This document shows positions 28,901 to 37,689 of a stretch of DNA of 64,000 bases, in pieces (within the stretch, counting starts at the first letter, position 1; each line of letters starts with the position of its first letter). A model generated the notes under the pieces. That model saw only the letters and a program-made list of their open reading frames with translations. It ran no database searches and had not been told where the DNA came from. Both the position numbers and the translations under genes were made by a program. The stretch is from Flammeovirgaceae bacterium. Lineage in GTDB: Bacteria; Bacteroidota; Bacteroidia; Cytophagales; Cyclobacteriaceae. The stretch lies in assembly GCA_021299455.1 (NCBI GenBank), contig JAJTGQ010000097.1:1-64000 (forward strand), given 5' to 3'.

Positions 28901-30001
28901 ATGAAAAAAGGATTGGAACTTGAATCGATTGCTGAATGGTTGGGAGTAAAAAAGCCGATCATTATTAGCGGGCCCTGCAGTGCCGAAACGGAAGAGCAGA
29001 TGGTGGAAACTGCAAAACAAATCGCAGCCACGGGAAAAGTACATGCACTTCGTGCAGGCATTTGGAAACCACGCACGAGACCTGGTCAATATGAAGGTGC
29101 CGGTGATATTGGTTTGAACTGGCTGATGACTGCGAAAAAAGAGACTGGCCTACCGGTAACAACGGAAGTGGCAAATGCGGCACATGTGGAAGCAGCACTG
29201 AAAGCAGGCGTGGATATTTTATGGGTAGGTGCCCGCACCACAGTCAATCCTTTTTCGGTACAAGAGATTGCTGATTGTTTGAAAGGCGTTGACATTCCTG
29301 TGATGGTAAAGAATCCAGTTAATCCTGATCTTGAGTTATGGATAGGCGCACTGGAGCGACTGAACAAAGCGGGCATCAAGAAGATGGCTGCCATCCATCG
29401 TGGTTTTTCATCTTTTGAAAAAGGCCCATTCCGCAATTTGCCAATGTGGGATTTGGCCATAGAATTGAAAACGAGATTTCCGGAATTGGAGATGATCTGC
29501 GATCCAAGTCACATCTCGGGCAATCGAGAATTGATCGCCTTTGTTTCACAAAAGGCACTTGACTTGGATATGGCTGGCTTGATGATTGAAAGTCATATTA
29601 ACCCAGATGCTGCATGGAGTGATGCGAAGCAGCAAGTGACACCAGCTGTGTTGGCTAAAATATTGTCTGAGTTGGTTGTACGCACTGCGTCAAGTGAAAG
29701 TAAAACGTTCAAGGATACACTGAGCATGTTGCGCGAGCAGATTGACCAGCTTGATGATGAGATTATGCAAAAGATGTCTTCACGCATGAAGATTTCTGAG
29801 AAAATTGGACAATACAAGAAAGATAACAACGTAACGATCTTACAGGTAAACCGTTGGGAGGAAATTATAAAAACACGGGTATCTCTCGGAAAGGCAATGG
29901 GGTTGGAAGAGGGTTTCATGCGCGATCTGCTGCGTCTAGTGCACCATGAATCAATTCAAGTACAGACAAAGGTGATGAACCAAATCGAAGAAAGGGTGTA
30001 G
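28901..30001 (+). CDS. Bifunctional 3-deoxy-7-phosphoheptulonate synthase/chorismate mutase
   Basis: SGPCSAETEEQMVETA...RAGIWKPRTRPG...; C-terminal LREQIDQLDDEIMQKMSSRMKISEKIGQYKKDNN chorismate mutase. Confidence 0.96.
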   Translation: MKKGLELESIAEWLGVKKPIIISGPCSAETEEQMVETAKQIAATGKVHALRAGIWKPRTRPGQYEGAGDIGLNWLMTAKKETGLPVTTEVANAAHVEAALKAGVDILWVGARTTVNPFSVQEIADCLKGVDIPVMVKNPVNPDLELWIGALERLNKAGIKKMAAIHRGFSSFEKGPFRNLPMWDLAIELKTRFPELEMICDPSHISGNRELIAFVSQKALDLDMAGLMIESHINPDAAWSDAKQQVTPAVLAKILSELVVRTASSESKTFKDTLSMLREQIDQLDDEIMQKMSSRMKISEKIGQYKKDNNVTILQVNRWEEIIKTRVSLGKAMGLEEGFMRDLLRLVHHESIQVQTKVMNQIEERV

Positions 30002-30005
30002 TTCC

Positions 30006-30755
30006 ATGGATTGCAAATTCAAAATTCAAGATTCAAAATTCAAAATCTTATTTTGTTGTTGTGTTTTGATTTTTCCTTCGATAATCGGGGCGCAAGATGT
30101 AGACAAGAACTATTTACTTGGCCAATTTGAAGAATCTAAAGATTCACGCTTTGTAAAGTTGGGTGATGATTTAGCCAGAGGAAGTGCACAAGGGAAATAT
30201 TTACGGAAAGAAGCATATGAAGCCTTTGTGAAAATGGCTTCTGCCGCCAACCAGGATGGGATCACACTTTTCATCATTTCTGCTACTCGAAATTTTGAAG
30301 CACAGAAACGTATTTGGGAAAACAAATGGGAAGGTAGAACCTTGGTAGAGGGGCAAAACCTGACCGAGGTTACTGATTTAGAAAAAAGAGCCAAGCTTAT
30401 TTTGTTGTATAGCTCCATGCCTGGTACATCTCGTCACCATTGGGGAACAGATATGGACTTAAATTCATTGGAGAATTCGTATTTCGATTTGGGAGAAGGA
30501 TTGAAAACTTATCAATGGCTGACTACACACGCGGCAAAGTTTGGTTTTTGTCAGCCCTATACATCGAAAGCAGCGGGTCGTACAGGTTATGAGGAAGAGA
30601 AATGGCACTGGTCCTATTGGCCACTTTCAAAAGAATTATTGAGTGCGTACGTAGAGTCAGTTCACTATTCAGACATCAAAGGTTTTAAAGGCAGCAAGAC
30701 GGCAAAATCTATTAATGCGATCGAAAAATATGTCCAGGGTATTGGTTGTAAGTAA
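30006..30755 (+). CDS. M15-family D-alanyl-D-alanine carboxypeptidase (VanY-like)
   Basis: ATRNFEAQKRIWENKW; MPGTSRHHWGTDMDLNSLE; EEEKWHWSYWP. Confidence 0.9.
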   Translation: MDCKFKIQDSKFKILFCCCVLIFPSIIGAQDVDKNYLLGQFEESKDSRFVKLGDDLARGSAQGKYLRKEAYEAFVKMASAANQDGITLFIISATRNFEAQKRIWENKWEGRTLVEGQNLTEVTDLEKRAKLILLYSSMPGTSRHHWGTDMDLNSLENSYFDLGEGLKTYQWLTTHAAKFGFCQPYTSKAAGRTGYEEEKWHWSYWPLSKELLSAYVESVHYSDIKGFKGSKTAKSINAIEKYVQGIGCK

Positions 30756-30762
30756 GTTTTTA

Positions 30763-32466
30763 ATGGACATGTTTTGTAACTCAATAAAATACAAGACCAC
30801 CGTTTCTTGTTTGAGGGAATCGGCTAGCTGCATCGGAATTCTATTTTTCGTTGGTGTTTTCACTAGTTCATGTGCGCAACATCCAAAACAAAAATTTGAT
30901 TTTATTATTAGAAACGGAACCATCTATGACGGATCAGGTGCAAAACCGTATAAAGGGGACGTGGCTATTCAGGCCGATACATTGGCAGCCATTGGAGATC
31001 TTTCGTACGCCACAGGAACCGAAGAGATAGATGTCAACGGGCTTGCGGTCTCGCCCGGGTTTATTAACATGCTAAGTTGGGCAGATGGTTCTTTGCTAAA
31101 AGATGGTCGTTCCATGAGCGATATCAAGCAAGGAGTAACGCTAGAGGTTTTTGGAGAAGGATGGAGCCCTGGGCCGAGGAAGAAGAGCAGTAGCAAAGAC
31201 ACATTGTGGCGTTCGCTAGGTGAGTACTTTGAGGTGCTGAAAAGGAAAGGCGTCAGCCCGAACTTTGCTTCGTTTGTTGGTGCCACTTCGGTTAGAAATA
31301 TTGTGCTAGGGCTTAATAATAAAAAACCGAATCAGGAGGAATTAAGCCAAATGAAAGAGCTCGTTCGTGCTTCGATGAAAGAAGGAGCGATGGGTCTGGG
31401 CACGTCATTGATTTATGCGCCCGCTGACTATGCATCTACAGAAGAGCTTATCGAATTGAGTAAGGTTGTTGCTGAATACCAAGGAATGTATATCACTCAT
31501 ATGCGCAGTGAAAGCGATAAAATTCTTCCAGCCATGAATGAAGTTTTTCGAATTGCGAAAGAAGCAAACCTACCGGCAGAGATTTATCATTTGAAAATAA
31601 ACAATACCTGGAACTGGAATAAAATTGACACCGTACTTGCTAAGATTGATAGCGCACAAAAAGCAGGTTTGAAAATAACTGCAAACATGTACACGTACAA
31701 TGCCAGTGGAACAAGTATTACAGCGAGGTTGCCTACTTGGGTGCAGGAGGGTGGGTTGCGTGAGATGAGAAAGAGGCTGCGAAATCCTACTATGCGTAGG
31801 CGGTTGTTGCTCGAAATGGAACAAGGCATTCCTAGCCGTAACTCGGATCCCAAAGATGTAATGCTGATGGGTTTTCGAACAGACTCTTTGAATAAACTCT
31901 ACAAGGCAAAAAGATTAAGTGAGGTGGCAAGCCTTCACGGCAAGAGCGCCAACGAGACGATTTTGGATTTGTTAGTAGCCGACAAATCGAGTATCCCTTG
32001 TATTTTCTTTTTAATTTCGGAAGACAACATCAAAAAAATGCTGCCTCTACCCTACGTGAGCATTTGTTCGGATGCTGGTTCCATGGCAGATGAAGCACCC
32101 TTCAACGAAAGTGGCACGCATCCTAGAGCGTACGGAAGTTTTGCACGACTACTCTCTAACTATTCCCGAAAGGAAAAATTGATTACGACTGAGGAAGCGA
32201 TTAGAAAAATGACTTCGCTTCCTGCAAATAACTTGAAGATAAAACAACGTGGGCTTTTGAGAGTAGGTTATTTTGCAGACGTAGTTGTTTTTGATCCAGC
32301 AAAGATCGAAGACCAAGCAACCTTTGAAGATCCCCATCAATATGCGACTGGCGTGTCACATGTTTTTGTGAACGGGCAACAGGTACTAAAGGATGGCGAC
32401 CACACCGGAAAGAAACCGGGCCGTTTGGTAGTTGGGCCAGGTTTTGAAGGCAAGGCCAATCGATAG
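30763..32466 (+). CDS. D-aminoacylase/N-acyl-D-amino-acid deacylase family amidohydrolase, lipoprotein
   Basis: FTSSCAQ lipobox; FDFIIRNGTIYDGSGAKPYKGDVAI; MYITHMRSESD; ICSDAGS. ATG 30763 preferred over track start 30715, which overlaps the previous gene. Confidence 0.88.
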   Translation: MDMFCNSIKYKTTVSCLRESASCIGILFFVGVFTSSCAQHPKQKFDFIIRNGTIYDGSGAKPYKGDVAIQADTLAAIGDLSYATGTEEIDVNGLAVSPGFINMLSWADGSLLKDGRSMSDIKQGVTLEVFGEGWSPGPRKKSSSKDTLWRSLGEYFEVLKRKGVSPNFASFVGATSVRNIVLGLNNKKPNQEELSQMKELVRASMKEGAMGLGTSLIYAPADYASTEELIELSKVVAEYQGMYITHMRSESDKILPAMNEVFRIAKEANLPAEIYHLKINNTWNWNKIDTVLAKIDSAQKAGLKITANMYTYNASGTSITARLPTWVQEGGLREMRKRLRNPTMRRRLLLEMEQGIPSRNSDPKDVMLMGFRTDSLNKLYKAKRLSEVASLHGKSANETILDLLVADKSSIPCIFFLISEDNIKKMLPLPYVSICSDAGSMADEAPFNESGTHPRAYGSFARLLSNYSRKEKLITTEEAIRKMTSLPANNLKIKQRGLLRVGYFADVVVFDPAKIEDQATFEDPHQYATGVSHVFVNGQQVLKDGDHTGKKPGRLVVGPGFEGKANR

Positions 32467-32629
32467 CACTCAATTTTCATGTGGGAGTCTGGTGGTAAAT
32501 GATTACCTTTGATGCTCGATCCTCCCAATTCCCGTAAAAAGCCGTTTTCAACGGTGCGTTCATCAGTCGGTGAGCAGGTTAGTCAAAGAGGCATTAAGTA
32601 AACAGTCGTCTCTCATATCAAAAATCAGT

Positions 32630-33907
32630 ATGTCATTTGAAAAATTAAATCTAATTGAGCCAATTCTTCGGGCTTTAAAAACAGAAGGTTACACAACACC
32701 CACACTTATTCAGGAGCAGGCAATTCCCATTTTGTTGGAGCGCAAAGATTTACTTGGATGCGCTCAAACAGGCACCGGGAAAACCGCTGCGTTTGCTATT
32801 CCTATTTTGCAATTATTGTATCAAGATGAGCTATATAAGGCGAGTGTAGGCATCAGCACATTAATACTAACGCCAACCCGCGAATTGGCCATTCAAATTG
32901 GCGAAAGCTTTGCTGCCTACGGAAGGCATTTGAAATTGAAACACGCTGTCATCTTTGGAGGCGTTTCTCAAAAATCGCAGACAGATGCGCTGCGCGCAGG
33001 CGTCAACATTCTCATAGCCACACCTGGCAGGTTGCTCGATTTAATGAACCAGCGCTTCGTCAAGTTGGATCATATTAAAATTTTTGTGTTGGATGAGGCA
33101 GATCGCATGCTTGACATGGGATTCATACACGATGTGAAAAAGGTGATTGCGAAACTGCCACCCAAGAGGCAGACGCTATTCTTTTCAGCTACCATGCCGA
33201 AAGAAATTTCTGCGTTGGCAAATTCAATTCTTACACATCCAGTACGTGTTGAAGTAACTCCTGTTTCGTCAACGGCCAATACCATTCAGCAGTCTTTGTA
33301 TTATGTCGATAAGAAAAATAAAAAATCACTTTTGTTGCACCTCTTGAAAGACGAGTCAATCATCACAGCTTTGGTATTTACCCGTACCAAACATGGTGCA
33401 GATAAAGTAACAGTGGATTTGAATAAAGCTGGTGTTCATGCTGAAGCCATACACGGAAACAAATCTCAAAATGCAAGGCAGCGCGCATTGAGCAATTTTA
33501 AACTACAAAAAACTCGGGTACTAGTCGCAACCGATATTGCAGCACGCGGTATTGATGTAGATGAACTTTCAACGGTGATCAATTTTGAACTGCCTAATAT
33601 TCCTGAAACGTATGTACACAGAATTGGCCGTACGGGCCGCGCAGGATTAAGCGGTAAATCCATTTCGTTCTGTGATTTTGAAGAAAGAGAATTCCTTCGC
33701 GACATACAGAAGTTGATAGGAAAGCCCATACCAGTAATTGATGGTCATCCGTTTCCCATGACGGCTACAAGTGGAGATGCGGATAAGCCTAAAGAAGTCC
33801 CTCGTCAAGGCCAGCAGCGTAGACATGGCTCAAGGCCTTCTTCTTCTCCAAGTTCTTCAGCACACGCAGGTAAGAGTTGGGGCGGACGACAAAGACGAAC
33901 CAATTGA
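32630..33907 (+). CDS. DEAD-box RNA helicase (RhlE-like)
   Basis: MSFEKLNLIEPILRAL; AQTGTGKTAAF; VLDEADRMLDMGF; SAT; HRIGRTGRAG. ATG at 32630 preferred over track start. Confidence 0.96.
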   Translation: MSFEKLNLIEPILRALKTEGYTTPTLIQEQAIPILLERKDLLGCAQTGTGKTAAFAIPILQLLYQDELYKASVGISTLILTPTRELAIQIGESFAAYGRHLKLKHAVIFGGVSQKSQTDALRAGVNILIATPGRLLDLMNQRFVKLDHIKIFVLDEADRMLDMGFIHDVKKVIAKLPPKRQTLFFSATMPKEISALANSILTHPVRVEVTPVSSTANTIQQSLYYVDKKNKKSLLLHLLKDESIITALVFTRTKHGADKVTVDLNKAGVHAEAIHGNKSQNARQRALSNFKLQKTRVLVATDIAARGIDVDELSTVINFELPNIPETYVHRIGRTGRAGLSGKSISFCDFEEREFLRDIQKLIGKPIPVIDGHPFPMTATSGDADKPKEVPRQGQQRRHGSRPSSSPSSSAHAGKSWGGRQRRTN

Positions 33908-33919
33908 GTGGTAAGTCCT

Positions 33920-34288
33920 TTATCCAAATTTAACCTCGCTGACTTGAATAAAGGGCGCTAAGTATTCATCTATTTCAACGTAAAAAGGCTCGTTGGTTAA
34001 GTGCGTAACTGCTCGGTTGAGTACCATCTGCACCACGTTGGAGTATTTGTCCAAATCCACGTTACCCTTTTTTAGATCAAGCAATTGGTCTTTCACTGAC
34101 TCAACCATTTTTCGAGTCGGTTTTACATTGAATTTGTAAACAATATAGGTGGGCAGGTCGCTAATCATCCGAGTGACGATTAACTCTCGATGATCTTTTA
34201 ATATTTCTCGTACTTGCAGTAGAAGTACGTCTGGGTTGGTGTCAATGAGTTGCTTCGTGCCCAGCAGGGCAGATTTTATTGTTTTCAT
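33920..34288 (-). CDS. Hypothetical protein, paralogue of downstream-numbered neighbour
   Basis: MKTIKSALLGTKQLIDTNPDVLLLQVREILKDHRELIVTRMISDLPTYIVYKFNVKPTRKMVESV. Confidence 0.75.
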   Translation of the reverse strand: MKTIKSALLGTKQLIDTNPDVLLLQVREILKDHRELIVTRMISDLPTYIVYKFNVKPTRKMVESVKDQLLDLKKGNVDLDKYSNVVQMVLNRAVTHLTNEPFYVEIDEYLAPFIQVSEVKFG

Positions 34289-34302
34289 AGAGTTGTTAGT
34301 GT

Positions 34303-34671
34303 TTAGGCTGCAAAATGCAAATGGGTGGTTAAGTTCATCCGGATACTCTCATCGATCTCCAAAAAAAAGTAGTCGTTCTTGATCTTGATTTCGTCCTTCC
34401 GCTTCAACTCTTTCAGCAGTGGCTGATAGTATTCCAGATCTACGTCCTTACTTTTCAGTTGATCGATCTTTTGCGCAATCTCTATCAGCTCATTTCGACT
34501 TGGTTGCACGCGAAATTTGAATTCCATGTAGGTGCCTAGATCCGTTAATATGCGGTTCACCAATGCATCACGGTGCTGGTTAAAAATTGCACGAATTTGA
34601 AACAATTGAATATTTGCTTCTCTAGCTCGCACCACCCTCGCCCCAATTAGTCCCGATTTGATGATTTTCAT
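34303..34671 (-). CDS. Hypothetical protein, paralogue of 33920-34288
   Basis: MKIIKSGLIGARVVRAREANIQLFQIRAIFNQHRDALVNRILTDLGTYMEFKFRVQPSRNELIEIAQ; start chosen to match the paralogue's N-terminus. Confidence 0.75.
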   Translation of the reverse strand: MKIIKSGLIGARVVRAREANIQLFQIRAIFNQHRDALVNRILTDLGTYMEFKFRVQPSRNELIEIAQKIDQLKSKDVDLEYYQPLLKELKRKDEIKIKNDYFFLEIDESIRMNLTTHLHFAA

Positions 34672-34695
34672 AGGTCTTTTTTGATTACTCAAATA

Positions 34696-34744
34696 TAAAT
34701 ACTAAAAATATTAGTTTTATAAATACTAATAAAATTAGTTTTAT
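34696..34744. promoter_or_regulatory. Tandem operator-like repeat, 2 x 25 bp
   Basis: TAAATACTAAAAATATTAGTTTTAT and TAAATACTAATAAAATTAGTTTTAT, each with ACTAA-N5-TTAGT. Confidence 0.6.
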
Positions 34745-34822
34745 GATCATCAAATTGGGTTGAAAAGGCTATTTTTGGCGATTAAGTCCAATTATTGGGG
34801 GATTTTAAGTAGTTTAGATTCC

Positions 34823-34930
34823 GTGAAAAGAACAATTATTCTATATGGCCTAGCCTTAGCCCTCTTCGTTTCTGGGTTCAAGTTTTTAGAATATCGATTC
34901 TTTGTTTGCGATCTATCTATTGAATTTTGA
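34823..34930 (+). pseudogene. N-terminal remnant of a LuxR-type regulator membrane protein
   Basis: GTG-initiated VKRTIILYGLALALFVSGFKFLEYRFFVCDLSIEF*, resembling the N-terminus of small Bacteroidota LuxR-type regulators. Confidence 0.45.
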
Positions 34931-34941
34931 TTTGATTTTAT

Positions 34942-35403
34942 ATGCAATCCAAATCTAAAACAGTTCCAGAATACATCGATACCCTTCCGGCTGATAGGAA
35001 GCAGATTATCAGCGCCATTCGAAAAGTCATTCTCAAGAATTTACCAAAAGGTTTTCAGGAAGAAATGAACTATGGTATGATTGGCTATGTGGTGCCCCAC
35101 AAAATCTATCCAGATGGTTATCATTGCGATCCAAAACTTCCATTGCCATTCCTAAACGTGGCATCGCAGAAAAATTTTATTGCTGTTTATCACATGGGCA
35201 TCTATGCGCAGCCGAAATTGTTAGAGTGGTTTCAGGATGAATGGAGAGTCCATTCAACGAAAAAACTGGATATGGGTAAATCATGCATTCGATTTAAAAA
35301 ACCAGAAGACGTGCCGTTGGATTTGATCGGTGAACTGGTTACAAAGCTGACGCCTCAGCAATGGATTGGTATTTATGAGAAAGCATTTAAAAATAAAAAA
35401 TGA
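34942..35403 (+). CDS. DUF1801 domain-containing protein
   Basis: VPEYIDTLPADRKQIISAIRKVILKNLPKGFQEEMNYGMIGYVVPH. Confidence 0.85.
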   Translation: MQSKSKTVPEYIDTLPADRKQIISAIRKVILKNLPKGFQEEMNYGMIGYVVPHKIYPDGYHCDPKLPLPFLNVASQKNFIAVYHMGIYAQPKLLEWFQDEWRVHSTKKLDMGKSCIRFKKPEDVPLDLIGELVTKLTPQQWIGIYEKAFKNKK

Positions 35404-35807
35404 GCAAAACCGGGTTTGAACAGCCAACAGAGACTATGAAATTAGGTGCATTTTCTGTAAGCCTTAGTGTCAAGGACATCAAGGCCTCAAAGCAATTTTA
35501 TGAGAACCTGGGCTTTAGTGTTTTCGGAGGCGCCCTCGAAAAAAACTACCTAATCATGAAGAATGGAAATTCGTTGATCGGGTTGTTTCAAGGAATGTTT
35601 CAAGGCAACATTTTAACGTTTAACCCCGGCTGGGATGAGAACGCCAAAAATATTGAGAAGTTTGATGATGTCAGAGAGATTCAGCGTCAACTAAAAAGTA
35701 AGGGACTAAAGATTAATAATGAAGCAGACGAGAAAACTTCTGGGCCTGCAAGTTTTATGATCACCGACCCAGACGGGAATGTGGTTCTAATTGATCAGCA
35801 TCGTTGA
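35400..35807 (+). CDS. VOC-family (glyoxalase-like) protein
   Basis: MKLGAFSVSLSVKDIKASKQFYENLGFSVFGG...FMITDPDGNVVLIDQH. Confidence 0.9.
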   Translation: MSKTGFEQPTETMKLGAFSVSLSVKDIKASKQFYENLGFSVFGGALEKNYLIMKNGNSLIGLFQGMFQGNILTFNPGWDENAKNIEKFDDVREIQRQLKSKGLKINNEADEKTSGPASFMITDPDGNVVLIDQHR

Positions 35808-35859
35808 TCCTGACGGAAACAAAATTGAATTGTGGGAGCCGAAAGACGAGGGTTTTTAA
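35800..35859 (+). pseudogene. C-terminal remnant of a second VOC-family gene
   Basis: Alternate frame reads IVDPDGNKIELWEPKDEGF*. Confidence 0.6.
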
Positions 35860-35870
35860 ACCCTCATCTT

Positions 35871-36131
35871 TCATTTCATCGAAGCCCAACGTGCAACCTC
35901 TGATCTAAACCACTCGTCAGCTCCTTCAGTCCATTTGAAATTGTCACGGATATATTCCATCGTGTCTTTTTCAACATCGGTGTATTCTCCGCTGTCTTTC
36001 ACAGCAGCGATCATTGTTTCGGCATCCTGTTTTGAGATGCGGCCATCACCGGCACCCGCTATTGCCTCTTCAGCCATGTCAAGCAGATTGCCATCCATTT
36101 TTTTGCCATCAACCGTTTTGTAGTAGCTCAT
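35871..36131 (-). CDS. Hypothetical protein
   Basis: 86 aa, MSYYKTVDGKKMDGNLLDMAEEAIAGAGDGRISKQDAETMIAAVKDSGEYTDVEKDTMEYIRDNFKWTEGADEWFRSEVARWAS. Confidence 0.75.
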   Translation of the reverse strand: MSYYKTVDGKKMDGNLLDMAEEAIAGAGDGRISKQDAETMIAAVKDSGEYTDVEKDTMEYIRDNFKWTEGADEWFRSEVARWASMK

Positions 36132-36226
36132 ATTTTTTTTTAACCAAGTTCAAGGAAAAGCATCGTCTACCAAAGTCAATTTGGTTACGATATTGTTAAC
36201 AATAGATGAACAGCGGGTGTGGTGCT

Positions 36227-36625
36227 TTACCCCTTTCTTAAATACTGCTTGGTGAGTTGCTTCAAAGCCATCTTATCATCATCGTTGCCGCCACTTTTTA
36301 CTTTGAGCATCAATTCAAAAAGCACATCTTGCTCATAGCCGAGGCGGGCCGCAATCTTTGAGCAAAATTTGATTTCTTCCTGGTAGAGTCGTTCATCAAT
36401 TTTCATCAGCTGAACAAGGCTGAAGATGTAGTCAAAACGCTGGTCATCAGTTAAATTATCTGGTATGATGATTTCGTGAGATTGGTAGAACAAAGTGGCG
36501 ACAGAAGATTCAGGAAAACTGTTGGCTTTTGCTATGTTGATGATGTAGGTTTTTTCACGCTCGGCCATATCTCCATCAATTCGAGCAAGATTCACCAGTA
36601 ATTTGAGTTGTTCCAGCAGCGCCAT
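36227..36625 (-). CDS. TerB-like protein
   Basis: LVNLARIDGDMAEREKTYIINIAKANSFP; LMKIDERLYQEEIKFCSKIAARLGY. Confidence 0.75.
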   Translation of the reverse strand: MALLEQLKLLVNLARIDGDMAEREKTYIINIAKANSFPESSVATLFYQSHEIIIPDNLTDDQRFDYIFSLVQLMKIDERLYQEEIKFCSKIAARLGYEQDVLFELMLKVKSGGNDDDKMALKQLTKQYLRKG

Positions 36626-36710
36626 AAATCAGTTGTTTGTACCAAAAGTCAACAATTTATTGGCGAATAAAAATAGCCTAATATGAATTTCTATTACATT
36701 CGAGGCCTCA

Positions 36711-37298
36711 ATGAACTTTCTTGCGCATCTTTACTTATCGGCCGATGACCCCGAAATACAATTGGGCAACTTTATTGGTGACTTCGTTCGGGGCCGCGAC
36801 TTGTCGTCTCGTTTTTCGCCAGGTATTGTAAAGGGTATTTCGTTGCACCGCGAAATAGATGAATTTACAGATCGGCACGCCATTGTAAAACTGAGTAAAG
36901 ATCGGCTTCGCCCTAAGTACAGACACTATGCACCTGTAATTATTGATATGTTCTATGACCACCTTTTGGCGGTTAATTGGAATGCACATCACCATCAGCC
37001 ACTACCCGATTTTGCTGCTGCATGTTATGGCTATCTAACAAAAAGTGAAGCCATTTTGCCGGAACAAGTGAAATGGATGCTGCCACATATGATGCGAGGC
37101 AACTGGCTTGTCAACTATGGTAAGTTAGAAGGTATTCAACAAGCGCTGAGTGGCATGACAAGGCGATCTAAATTTGACTCTAAAATGAATGAGGCAACGG
37201 AAGAGCTCCAACAGTTCTACAAAGAGTTTGATCAGGAATTTCAATTATTCTTTCCGTTACTAAAAGAGCATGCAACACAATTTCTTGGCAAGTATTAA
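36711..37298 (+). CDS. ACP phosphodiesterase (AcpH-like)
   Basis: MNFLAHLYLSADDPEIQLGNFIGDFVRGRDLSSRFSPGIVKGISLHREIDEFTDRH. Confidence 0.92.
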   Translation: MNFLAHLYLSADDPEIQLGNFIGDFVRGRDLSSRFSPGIVKGISLHREIDEFTDRHAIVKLSKDRLRPKYRHYAPVIIDMFYDHLLAVNWNAHHHQPLPDFAAACYGYLTKSEAILPEQVKWMLPHMMRGNWLVNYGKLEGIQQALSGMTRRSKFDSKMNEATEELQQFYKEFDQEFQLFFPLLKEHATQFLGKY

Positions 37299-37310
37299 TT
37301 TTGAAATCGT

Positions 37311-37688
37311 ATGGAAATACCCATGAACAATGACCCTGAGCTAAGCGGAAAATATTTGGGCACCATCAGCGCTGATTTTGTAAACGCAGCAGATACCCTG
37401 AAGGAAGCCTCGTATCAAATCAGAAAAGCTGGTTTTTCTTACCCTATTTTTGCCATTTCGAAAGAGGTGGTTCCGATAGGGCAGTTGCTAATTGACAAAT
37501 ACTCCTTACAACTGGAATGGAATTATTTTGCCTCTTTCATGGACGAGTTTGTGCAGCGCGAACTCATTGCTAAAGAGAAGGTAGATGATTTTGTTAGCGC
37601 CTACAAAGACCCCGATGAATTTTGTTGCCTATTTGTAGTAGACAAAGAATTTACTCGTTTTGTTTTTATTCCTTATCCCGAGGACTAG
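37311..37688 (+). CDS. Hypothetical protein
   Basis: 125 aa uninterrupted ORF between acpH-like and thiL genes. Confidence 0.7.
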   Translation: MEIPMNNDPELSGKYLGTISADFVNAADTLKEASYQIRKAGFSYPIFAISKEVVPIGQLLIDKYSLQLEWNYFASFMDEFVQRELIAKEKVDDFVSAYKDPDEFCCLFVVDKEFTRFVFIPYPED

Positions 37689-37689
37689 T

